Assembly (NCBI GenBank): GCA_907163375.1
Contig: CAJQUW010007993.1
Location: forward strand, 62,001-126,000
Origin: Prostheceraeus crozeri
Taxonomy: Eukaryota; Platyhelminthes; Polycladida; Euryleptidae
Length of the DNA: 64,000 bases
Direction of reading: 5' to 3'
A model generated the notes under the pieces. It worked only from the letters and a program-made list of their open reading frames with translations. It ran no database searches and was not told the origin of the DNA. The position numbers and the translations under genes are program-made. Positions 21,990 to 31,559 of the stretch are shown here, in pieces. Positions within the stretch are counted from its first letter, which is position 1, and each line of letters begins with the position of its first letter.

Positions 21990-24585
21990 TTCAAAGTTGA
22001 TACATAGCCTTAAAAATGCCAAGTTTGCAAATCTGCGATTTTGAAGTTTGCAAACTTGAAAATCCAAAAAAGCTGTTGATTTTCTAATAACTCTGCTGAC
22101 ATAATTGCTTCATCTTTCTTTACCGTTTCTGCACCATCAGATAAAGCAGATCGCTATCTATCGCAGCAATATTTTAAATTTTTGATGCTGTAGGATATCT
22201 AGTCAGGAGAGAGCTTAGAAAAAGAGTACCCGTTTTTATTAATTAGGACCCACCAGACAGGGAAGCAGACATCTTTGAAAATTCGAGTGACTGAGAGAAA
22301 GTTTCGGACATGTGCTACAATTGTGCCAAAGATAGACGTCAAACTATTGCGAGAACCTATGAAAAATCGCTTTACAAAAAGAGTAAGCAATTTTGTACGA
22401 GGACTTTTTTGAACAGTGTACATAGTTTGAAGAGCTGGGGTTCAACGGAAAGGGTCTGTTAGTGTGTCGCTAAGCACATAAAACAATTGCTTCAAAATTT
22501 TGCGAAATGGAAGCTTGGAGGCTTGTCTGTTTCTTATAATAGGGTCCATCGACGAATTCCATCTTAATTGAGCGCATACTGCAATCTGCCACTGTCCATT
22601 GATGTTGATACCCCGCTCCATACCTAAAACAGCAAGATTTCACGACTTCGAGTCTTGTGTATTGATTAAATGGCGCAGACTTTTCTTCAATCATTGAGCA
22701 ACCCCGAAGGACATGTTTGATTCTTGATACTGCTATAAGTCCACTCATTCTTCTTCAGAGAGGAAGTCATAAAATGCACAATTTGTAGCTGACAAACTTT
22801 GAATGCCATCAGAGTTAGACGGGCCATTGAACCATATGCATTTTATCAAGCTTGAGTCATGCTATCTTGAATATGATAATATGTCATGCTATATTTCAAG
22901 AATGTCGAGATTCAAAATTTTCTTACTGTCCTTGCCCGTCATTGGGATATGAGTTGTAAGTTAGAAAACAACAATTTGACACCATTGATGTACATGTAGT
23001 GGTAGGCTATAAACAGAATTGATGGAAATTCACGCCGTCTTCATGCGCTAAATGAACCGAATGGAAATGAATGGAATTGAATATTTCCATAGACGTCTGC
23101 ATTGATTTACATAGCATTTAGAAATCCATGGCTATTACCTGATATGTTCCGTGTATTATGTACATAACAAACGGAAACCATCAGACATCACACTCCGAAT
23201 TACAAGTAAAACTATGCGTTATGTTAGATATCATGCGATATTTTCAAGCATTATCCTTTAACAAACTCCGGCCTGCGGCCGTCGTTTGTTATGTTGCTAA
23301 TGCTTTCAAATATCGTTTGATATCCTATACTTAGCATATTAGTTTTGCATCTATGCTACAGATGTGTTGCTACAGCTAAATAAGTGGAAAACTAAATTAA
23401 AAAAAAAGAAAAATAAATAAGTGGATGCTGCTAAGCTTGTATCCACTTGTAAACTGTTGCTCGACATTGCAAGTAGAAGACAGCTCATTTAAAATTGTTT
23501 GCCGGTCAAAGTCCCGAAGCAACAAAAATCGAATGACACTTCGATATTCCACAGATGCAAACATGTCTTGAATAGAAAATGAATCATGAAATTGAATGAC
23601 TTTTGTATCCGTTCGTGGAATGCCACTGACTAGTCCAACCCAGCGAGTCTGGAAAACGGACGTAAAAGGATTGATTGATTGATTGATTGATAGTGAACAC
23701 TCTTCATTCATTATTGTCTGTGTTGCATACACGTTTGCATTACAGAATATGGCATAGATATTGAAGAGTCACTGTAGAATATAATCACGGCTCATAACCT
23801 GCAATATGATTTCACATCATTCGGTATACTTTAAATTCTCAAAATACGATTGAACTTAATAAAAATATCAAAAAATAGATGAAAATTCGATTATTAAAAG
23901 TGAAAATATCAGAAATAAAAAGATCAAAAAATAGATGAAAATTCGATTATTAAAAATGATATAATTTACTGCAGATGTGAATATTGATGAAAGTGAAGTT
24001 TGCATTACGAGTATTTCGCACCTATATGCTCTAAAGCTTCACTGGTCTAAGAAACAAGTCCGTAGCATTACGTTTTGCGGTCCAGCCTAAATCATTTTTG
24101 ATCTCGCGGCGTATGTTGCGATACTACCGATTTATGAAAATAATAAACTAATAATTGTTCAATATTATTAAAATGAAGAATATATTTGTGATCAGCACAA
24201 CAAATTGAATCAGTCAGTCACAAGACAGACCTTTACTGCGCCTATCAACGAAACTAAGCAGTTGGTTCCGCTAGCTTCACAGCGGAACCACTTTTATCTG
24301 TAAACTTGAATTTCTCAAACACAACCGCGAATTCGTGGAATCTGAGTCCAGATTCTTGATCAGTAGGCTGAAATTGAAAAAGTAAAAGTAGCTTTGAATA
24401 GAATCTCGCTGTAATAAATGATGGTCCCGCTGGATGGTTCCGCCAACTTCACACACGCACATTTGCCCTATCTCAGACGACAATGTCTATCCAAGCATGA
24501 CATTACTAAAACGACTAGAAATGCACGAAGACTGCTGTGGAAGACTTTAACATGATTATTATGATTTTCGATATTTTGTTTTCAG
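21990..24585. other. FIG4 intron, no identifiable gene
   Basis: No recognised coding region. A two-copy tandem repeat lies at 23869-23960 (unit AAAAATAGATGAAAATTCGA and onward, about 62 bp apart), and a short (TTGA)n-like run at 23676-23692. The stretch ends with the acceptor TTTTCAG at 24579-24585. Confidence 0.4.
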
Positions 24586-24896
24586 GCAGGAGTAAGTGAG
24601 CAGCACGGCATCATCAGAACGAACTGTGTTGACTGCCTCGATAGAACCAATACCAGTCAATTCGTCATCGGCAGAGTTGCACTCGGTATGCAGCTCCATG
24701 CACTTGGAATTCTTCCTAACTCAAACATCGAAGACCGATCTTCGCTGGATATTTTACTCGAAGATCTGTATGAGGATCACGGAGACACACTTGCATTGCA
24801 GTATGGAGGCTCGCAACTTGTTCATACCATCAACACTTACAGGAAAACAGCTCCCTTGACATCTCAAACACGAGACATCCTACAAACGTTATCAAG
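24586..24896 (+). CDS. FIG4: FIG4 exon with the catalytic CX5R(T) loop
   Basis: The exon encodes [20 protein letters not shown] and continues through TNTSQF to QTLSR. The phosphatase P-loop CVDCLDRT (Cys nucleophile, CX5R) is intact and followed by the Sac strings [20 protein letters not shown] and INTYRK. It therefore supplies the active site of the PI(3,5)P2 5-phosphatase. The acceptor CAG ends at 24585. An alternative AG three codons in cannot be excluded because GTAAGTGAG follows. The donor is TCAAG|GTATG. It starts in phase 0, matching the end of the exon at 8423, and ends in phase 2. Confidence 0.95.
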
Positions 24897-26167
24897 GTAT
24901 GTTTTTCGTTATCTCAAAGGAAGTTAGGCATTTTAGATATTAGAAGTATTATTCGATGCAGCAAGAATTATTGTGACTATTAATTCAATGTTACTCAGCT
25001 TTACGCGTGTATAAACACTTTTCCATTTAGAAGCATTTCAATAGGCCTTAGCCCATTAAAATTACGTTAATGAATAGACTTCTTATGGGTCATGCTGTGT
25101 GATGAACAAATACTACTTTTCTACTTGTAGCACGTTAAACATAACTATAGTATTTTCTCTATGTTTTTTATTATCTGAAACAGCGTGAAAATTGGAATTC
25201 AAAGTAAAGGAACTTTTTTGCAAGCAAAGCAACAAATTGTGATTTTGTGTTTTCATTCTTGAAAACTGTAAGCGTTATTTCTGTTGAACGCACTGACTAG
25301 AATAATGGAAAATGGATCCCGCGGTAGTGATTATCGCAAGACAACTCGAAACGTCCAGATTTTGGAAGTGGCAGCAGAAAAGGAAATGGCAACGCTTCAT
25401 TTAATCCGCTATTGTGAATTTCGTAATGCAATGAAAGTACAAACACAGTACGCAAGTTGAACACCTATCCTTAGGTGACAGAGGATATCATTTTAGACAA
25501 TAGTATTCAATAGACTTCCTCTGGCAGATAGTAAAAAAGTGCTGCCGTTCATAACTTAACTGCATGGTAATGTATACTGGAGTTTTTTTTACATGAACGT
25601 GTCTCTAAGATGATATTTACGGCGTTTCCATTTTCATACTTATGGCCACTTTTACATGTTCCATCCTGTCTGCAGAGAAATTTATGTTTTTAGTTTTATC
25701 TTCAATGGTCTTCGCATGACGTTACAGCGATGATTGTATACGCTGTTTTCGTTCCATCATTGAATATAATGCAGTATGAAGTCATGAAGTGCGCTCCTCA
25801 TTGTTCACAATGATGATCTCCTATACACTTCGTAGATACAGTCTTCGTACGGAATTACAGAAATTACAGCGATAAAAATGTGTTGAGAGCACAATCAGTG
25901 TATACATGATCAATATGAACTAATTTTGTGCTGCGGTACCTACCGAACTTCATACTGGGTTTCGTGTGAGGCGTTGCAGGAAGAATACGAGAAATCAGTC
26001 GTTTAATAATGGTCAGCGAGCCTTAAAACTTCGGCCGACGACAGAGCCATGGTCAATGACCATATCAAGAGTTTGCGGTCTCGCACTTCGAGATATACGA
26101 GAAACATTTGTATCTTGAAGTTAATTTGAAAAGAAAATTTAATAACAATTGCAGCGAAGTAATTTGT
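24897..26167. other. FIG4 intron, no identifiable gene
   Basis: No recognised coding or repeat structure on either strand. Confidence 0.4.
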
Positions 26168-26446
26168 TGAAGTTAGTGACTAAGTCAAAATAAAGCCAAC
26201 CGAGTTAACTTTCACTTGGTCCTTTCAAGGCTGACGCAGGAAGTGACAATTTTCCTGCACGAGTAGCGATCGTGCACGAGTAACAATACTAAAATTAGAG
26301 CGCTGATCCGAGTCACATGACTGTGAATAGCTGACAATGTGCCTCGTTTAGTTGTGTTAGGTCTAAGTACCAATTAGATAGCAATGATCTAAAGTCCAAC
26401 CTCTGAAAGGATTTCTTGCTTAGTATGGGGTCCTGGCATTTGAAAT

Positions 26447-26929
26447 ATGGATATAATGCAAGCTAAAGTGTATGACGTTAATGGGTCAGTAGTGTTGATG
26501 TCTTTGGCAGCCATAGAAATTAATAATACCATAGAAAGGCTTTATGGTGGCAGCAAAATATGCCTATGTTGTAAATCTCTTGACACTAATACTACTTTTA
26601 AGAGTTTTAGTACCGGCAGACGGTTCGTTTTAAATTATCCTAGTAGTTTCTCGTGTAAGAGTAGACATGTAATATATTTGATCACATGTCAATCATGTGG
26701 GGTCCAGTCTGTTCGACAGACAAAGCAGCCATTACATTGTAGACTTAATGGGCATCGGCAATCTGTTCAAAAGAATCATCTCAATACGTATTTAAGTAAT
26801 CATTTTAATAGTTCTAATCACAGTTGGGATGATGTAAGTATACAAATTATTGACTTTGTCGATGTTCGTAATAAATCTGATACAGAAATTGCCTTCGAGC
26901 TTAACAGTAAGGAAGATTTTCATATATGA
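26447..26929 (+). pseudogene. N-terminal GIY-YIG endonuclease of a Naiad-like Penelope element
   Basis: The frame contains RLYGGSKICLCCKSL (a Cys-rich motif) and then SSFSCKSRHVIYLITCQSCG, GVQSVRQTKQPLHCRLNGHR and FNSSNHSWDDVSIQIID. The VIYLITC..C..QSVRQT pattern matches the Penelope GIY-YIG nuclease, with Val-Gln-Ser where Tyr-Ile-Gly is usual. It stands upstream of the RT, an order known from the Naiad/Chlamys clade, whereas classical Penelope elements have it downstream. The frame ends at an in-frame TGA (26927), with further TGA codons at about 26972 and 27007. The following sequence (RLNTLHPF) still looks like the domain's C-terminus. Confidence 0.7.
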
Positions 26930-26978
26930 AGGCTGAACACTTTGCATCCTTTTACAGAGCGATTGCAGCTGTGACTCG

Positions 26979-27593
26979 ATGACCAGTTTTGTTCATGAGC
27001 TTTATGGGCATGTTTTTACCGGCAATTTAGATATAATAAATGATCCAGGTCTCAGAGCTATATTTGCGTATGGCACTAAACACAGATTGTCTAGGTCAAT
27101 ATCATGGAAATCCATTCAAAAAGAGATCAGCGATTCCATAGATAATCATATATCTCGTGTGTCCAGTCGCCTTCACTTAAAAGTTGATGACTTCTCTATT
27201 TGGAAAAACAGGGTCATCATGTTAGTAAAGCACCGCATCTTTCGTTGTAAGAAGTTGGGTAGGAAAGATAATGGCAGCAACGTTTGTGTTGATAAGGAGT
27301 TGCAAGATCTCCATAAAAACTTGATAGTCGCTCCTGTCGATAAAGCATCCGACAACTTTAGTTTCATATGTAAGAAGTTTTATCTCAAAATCCTGATGGA
27401 CGAGCTTGGTTTTGACATAGATTCTTCCACTGCAGTAGGGAATGCAACTTATAAACCTGAGCTCATTTCTGAAAAGGAAGTCCTTACTAAACACGTTAAA
27501 GATATGAAATCAAACTTTAATATTAATGTTAGTGACAAGGACCTTAAACTACCAAAACTTTTATGGATTCCAAATTTGCATAAAAATCCTTAA
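26979..27593 (+). pseudogene. Naiad-like Penelope element, linker and RT N-terminus
   Basis: The frame begins SFVHELYGHVFTGNLDII and contains GLRAIFAYGTKHR, DFSIWKNRVIMLVKHRIF, APVDKASDNFSFICKKFY and PKLLWIPNLHKNP. These are conserved Penelope RT N-terminal motifs; LHKNP precedes the palm. It is one frame off from the upstream GIY-YIG segment and from the palm that follows. The copy is a decayed but nearly complete element. Confidence 0.72.
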
Positions 27594-28649
27594 GTTTAGA
27601 TTCATTGCCGGAGCCAGAAATTGTACAACTAAAAAGTTATCGGTGAATATCAACAAAGGTCTGAAAGTGATAAGAGAAAATTTCCATAGATACTGTGAGT
27701 CAATCAGGAGTAATACTGGTTATTCTGACTTTTGGAGTGTAGCCTCGACTCAAGATTTTTTGAGGAATATTTCTAACGTGAACGTCCACTCTATGCAAGT
27801 TTTTGACTTCTCTACTCTTTATACAAACTTAGATCAAGGTGCTATCAAGAATAATATTTTTTCGATCATTGATCTCACATTCAATTCCACTAATCGTAGA
27901 TACTTGTGTGTAGGATATGAGAAGTCGTTTTTCTCCAAAATCAAGTATAAGGGGTATTTTTGTTATGACGTGGACTCTTTTAAGAAGGCTATTGATTTTA
28001 TAGTGTCTGAAGTCTACATTTCTTTTTCCGGTTATGTGTTCAGACAAATTCGAGGGGTACCAATGGGAGGGAATTGCAGTCCTTTACTTGCCGACTTGTT
28101 TCTCTTAAATTGCGAATTTGCTTTTATGAAACAATTGGTTAAAAATAAAAAGTTTGGACTAGCTAAATTATTGTCAAACACTTCGAGATATATAGACGAT
28201 ATATGCATAATAGATTACAAGCATTTCAATACCTAGATTCCAAAAATTTACCCAGTGGAGCTTCTTGCAAATAGAAACGGAGTCAATGAAAAAGCCGTTG
28301 TTTACCTCAATGTGAGACTCCAATCTAGTAGTGACGGTCTTCGAACCTCAATATATCATAAAGTGGAAGATTTTGATTTCCCTGTTGTTCTGTTGACATT
28401 TTCAGACAGTGCAATACCTTATAACATGGGAATTAATGTATTTGCCGGCCAGGTTTTACGTTATTGTCGCATCTGCTCGAAGATCTAATTAAACGAATTA
28501 ATATGACACTTTTTGTGATGAGCGGCAGAGGATATTGTAAGTCTAAAATGAAGACATGTAATGAGAAAATCCTAACCGGTCATAACAATTTTCTAGTCAA
28601 GTTTGGATATTTCTCAGCCAGGCAGCTGACATCGCAGTGCGCATTTTAA
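27526..28649 (+). pseudogene. Naiad-like Penelope reverse transcriptase palm and thumb
   Basis: The palm carries motif A MQVFDFSTLYTNLDQG, motif B RQIRGVPMGGNCSPLLADLF and the catalytic motif C SRYIDDICIID. After a TAG stop at 28234-28236 the same frame continues with YLNVRLQSSSDGL, TSIYHKVEDFDFPVVLLT and INVFAGQVLRYCRICS. Another frame (28464-28649) ends with LIKRINMTLF, SKMKTCNEKILTGHNNFLVK and FSARQLTSQCAF. These are the D/E motifs and thumb. One stop and one frameshift break it. About 190 bp downstream is the structured RNA motif at 28839-28940. Confidence 0.78.
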
Positions 28650-28838
28650 ACAATAAAATTAACACTTTGTTTGTTTTCTTGGAATTTTTTTATTGGTTAT
28701 ACCATTTCAGCATTTCACACATATATTTTAGTTTGTTTTGGTTGTATCCGTCTTTTGCGGTTGTTCTGTTTTTGTTTTTACTATTACTATCAGTATTACT
28801 TATTATTACACATATCATTACTGTATTGATTTTAGAAT

Positions 28839-28940
28839 GCCAGCCGCATATAAGTTTATGCGGGGCCCCGCCCGCCTGGGCTTGAGCGTTCAGGTAGAGG
28901 GGCCGAAACGCGACCAGGCGGGTACCTGCTGACGACTGGC
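28839..28940 (+). ncRNA. Candidate pseudoknotted structured RNA, copy 1
   Basis: Helices seen directly: outer GCCAG (28839-28843) with CTGGC (28936-28940); hairpin CGCATA/TATGCG (28845-28862); A, GGCCCC (28864) with GGGGCC (28899-28904); B, CCCGCCTGG (28871-28879) with CCAGGCGGG (28914-28922); C, GCGTT (28886) with AACGC (28907-28911); D, CAGGTA (28891) with TACCTG (28923-28928). A crosses B and C, and D crosses A, so the fold is pseudoknotted. GAAA (28905-28908) and CTGACGA (28929-28935) stay unpaired apart from the last two A bases of GAAA, which open C. Copy 2 at 42865-42958 keeps every helix with different bases. It lies downstream of the Naiad-like ORF. Self-cleavage or another RNA function is inference. 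Confidence 0.6.
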
Positions 28941-29154
28941 TATTGTTTTACTTGTTTTAACGTTGTTTTTTTTTTATTTATTTATCGCTTACTGCCTTAG
29001 TGTGATGAATGGACTGTGTCCGTTACTGGTCTCCATAGGGTTGACATGGTGATTACTAAGTGTCTATTTATATATAAGTTCCTAATCAATCGAGCCTGAA
29101 ACTTTGACCAAGGAGATCACTTGTTAAGCGGCCTTGTACGATCTCGTACACTTA

Positions 29155-29375
29155 AGGGTGAAGTCCAGCCCGTATAGCGCTATGTTATGGACCCCCGGGA
29201 AGGTCCGCCCGGCACGCAATCAGATCCGTCAAGTCTTTGTGCTTAAAGACCTTCATGCATTCATGCATTTGTCGAGGATCACAAGTCAAAGGACCATTAG
29301 GGGTAAGGTCCAGCCCCGCTTTAGAAGCGCTGATTGAAAAATGAACTAGTGGGAAGGTCCTCCACACCGATCTCG
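29155..29375 (+). repeat. Two diverged ~75-bp repeats, period ~143 bp
   Basis: 29155-29243 and 29297-29385 share GGG(T)GAAG(G)TCCAGCCC, AGCGCT, GGGAAGGTCC and CGTCAAGT in the same order. GC content is higher than in the surroundings. A third partial copy may start at about 29445. They lie between the structured RNA motif and the next Penelope fragment and may be part of a retroelement untranslated region. Confidence 0.5.
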
Positions 29376-29548
29376 TCAAGTTTGGCTCTAAAATGTAGTC
29401 CTAGGATAGTCGAAAGTTTGACGCGCCTTGAACGTTTAATGTCTGCCGGTGGGAACGCACCACCTGTCCTCTTAAGGGCAAACCTTAAGTCTTATTAACT
29501 ATAAGTTTATTAAAATTATGAAACATTTAGACGTTGTTATGGGAATGT

Positions 29549-29989
29549 CCCAGCTTCAATCGTTACTGATGTCACAGCTTTACAATTCTTACCTGCAGCA
29601 AGCCAAGCAGGAACATGCCCAGAGATGCGAGTCGCCAGACGCCTGCGAGTACTTCCAATTTAACTGACTCCACAGTTACAAACATTCTTGTAAATCACAT
29701 TAGAATAGTCTGACGCTGGCAATCGATCTTTAGGGGATACTACAGGCATACTTCTAATAGAAAAAATCACAATAGGATTCACAACGGCAAAACATGACAA
29801 GACACCGCACACTTCCTTCTTAATACTTGAGGATGCAGAATCAACATAAAATGGTAGTCTCAGGTAGACAGGCTTCTTTTCAGGACCCTCAAATACTTCA
29901 CAAGGTGTAGATGGCAGTTTAACAATCTTGTGCCTATCTATAAAATCTTGCGGATAACCGTTCCTTTTTAACACATCAACAAGAAACAA
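29549..29989 (-). pseudogene. Penelope-like element fragment: RT thumb running into GIY-YIG
   Basis: The minus frame reads FLVDVLKRNGYPQDFIDRH, EKKPVYLRLPFYVDSASSS and NPIVIFSIRSMPVVSPKDRL, then YSNVIYKNVCNCGVS. This is the classical Penelope C-terminus, where the thumb is followed by a GIY-YIG domain starting NVIYK.xCxCG. The nuclease continues out of frame to about 29549. 29551-29680 reappears inverted at 30032-30145, so the nuclease part is present twice, head to head. Confidence 0.65.
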
Positions 29990-30029
29990 AAATTCGTATG
30001 TTTTTACTGCTATTATGTTTTTTATGTTT

Positions 30030-30250
30030 TTATACTGTGGAGTCAGTTACATGGGAAGAACTCGCATGCGTCTGGCAGCTCGTATCTCTGGGCATGTACT
30101 TGCTTGGCTTGCTGCAGGTAAGAATTGTAAAGCTGTGACATCAGTAACGAGGCACATTGTCAGCAGTTCACAGTCACGTGACTCGGATCAGCGTTCTGTT
30201 GTCAGTGTTGGAGGCTCTGTACATCAGGTTCTACAAGTCAATTCTGTGTA
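30030..30250 (+). pseudogene. GIY-YIG fragment, inverted copy
   Basis: The plus-strand frame YCGVSYMGRTRMRLAARISG continues with HVLAWLAAGKNC and VTSVTRHIVSS. It carries the conserved Y(I/M)GRTxxRL..RI..H core of Penelope GIY-YIG nucleases. It is the inverted duplicate of the nuclease part at 29551-29680. No RT is attached on this strand. Confidence 0.6.
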
Positions 30251-30880
30251 GTCAGACAGATTTTTGTGTTGTAGTTGGCTCTGCCATGGTAATTTGAATT
30301 GTAATCGCTGTTACACTGTCACAATTTAGTCATGTCCAGAACATTGACACTTCCGGGGTCAGCCTTGAAAAGACCAGGTGAAAGTTAACTCGGTTGGTTT
30401 TACTTTGACTTTAACTTCAATAAACTTCGATAGCTTCAATGACTTCGCTGCAATTGGTCTTAAATTCACTTTCAGATAGTTAAGGTCATTGACCACATCC
30501 TCGTCGTAGGCGTAGATCCCTTGAAAAGCGCTACCACCAAGTACAGTGACTTTGACTGTATGATTGGCTTCCCTGGAATGTCGACCTGATGAAGTTGTCG
30601 AATCACGACCGGCGATTTAGACTGATCGATCAGCTGAGTAGTGTGACGGACAGTTGATGACCATCTTATAGCAGTTTTGTAGTGAAAAGTCTCTCCCACT
30701 GTTTTTATCCACTTGTAATACAAAATAAGATAGAAGCTGAAGGTAAAACTATTTACAAAGGCAGACGTTTCGTGACTCGGTCACTGCCTCAGTGCCAGTA
30801 AAATCAGAATGTGACGGAAGTACAAATGTGAAGTGGATCTTAAATACTAATCGATTCGATCGCTTAGTCGCGGGCATCCG

Positions 30881-31192
30881 TCAACTAACCAGCTCCTGTT
30901 TCCTGTTCAGACCTGGATTCTTAGTGCTAATGTACCTAGCTTCAGTAATGCGGCTTTCAATAGGTGAATTGTGCTTGCTAAGAATCATGAGGTTGAAATC
31001 TTTAATAGTCATGCTACGCCGATATTTCGCATGTTCAGAAAGGGGACTGTTATTATTACCAGCTTTTAAACGACTTGTATGTTCTTTTAGACGGGCAAGA
31101 AAAGGACGACTAGTTTGACCGATGTACGCTTGTTGACAGAATTGGCAAGTAAATTGATACACTACGTGGCGATCATCACCCGCATAGTTATC
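30881..31192 (-). pseudogene. C-terminal GIY-YIG endonuclease of a classical Penelope element
   Basis: The minus frame encodes MYQFTCQFCQQAYIGQTSRP, then FLARLKEHTSRLKAG, SPLSEHAKYRRSMTIKDFNL and ITEARYISTKNPGLNRKQEL. YQFTC..C...YIGQTSRP.. RLKEH is the GIY-YIG core, and ESRITEARYI..NPxLN is its conserved C-terminus. It belongs with the RT at 31560-32808 on the same strand. The reading frame between them is interrupted by a hairpin insertion at 31193-31373. Confidence 0.78.
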
Positions 31193-31373
31193 ATTAATTT
31201 CATAGTGAATCTCACTTCCGTTTGTGTCGTTTCCCCGAGAAAAGATTAGCTGCTAAAAATATGTACAAGGAATTGTAAATATCTTTTAGCAAATAGACTG
31301 TACATATTTTAAGCAGCTAATCTTTTCTCGAGGAGACAACACAAACGGAAGTGAGATTCACTATGAAATTAAA
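31193..31373. repeat. 181-bp hairpin inserted between RT and GIY-YIG
   Basis: TTCATAGTGAATCTCACTTC (31200) pairs with GAAGTGAGATTCACTATGAA (31349-31368), and GAGAAAAGATTAGCTGCT with AGCAGCTAATCTTTTCTCG. The arms are about 65 bp, separated by a ~40-bp AT-rich centre. Confidence 0.75.
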
Positions 31374-31559
31374 TAACCTCCCATAAGCTGCCATCAACTA
31401 GCTATCATTAAGGCTGTTGCATAAGTCACAATTTTTATGTTTACGAGACCTATCATTATTCAAGTATTGACTTAAAGTTTTGTTGGGTTTGCTAACTAAG
31501 GTGACCGGTAGATCATACTTATTAATAAGGGAATTAATTTTTCTATTACAGCTATCGCT

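Larger units (their letters stand above)
26168..30420. repeat. Inverted repeat pair bracketing a Penelope-like block
   Basis: 26168-26345 and 30148-30420 are inverted copies. For example AACCGAGTTAACTTTCACTTG on the left matches CAGGTGAAAGTTAACTCGGTTG on the right, and CGAGTCACATGACTGTGA matches TCACAGTCACGTGACTCG. The right copy has about 100 bp of extra sequence. Penelope-like elements often have inverted or tandem terminal copies, so this may be the ends of one composite insertion. The enclosed ORFs are not all in one orientation. Confidence 0.6.

Noticed and set aside
28860-28940. Classical hammerhead ribozyme at the RNA motif
   Set aside because: The core boxes are present, but GAAA precedes CTGACGA by only 20 nt. 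That leaves no room for stems III and I as type II would need, and the flanks of the two boxes do not pair as stem II. No standard topology fits.
29155-29340. Twister ribozyme suggested by GAAGTCCAGCC and TAAGGTCCAGCC
   Set aside because: The string resembles one twister block, but the following hairpin and the closing P1 and pseudoknot partners could not be found in either repeat.
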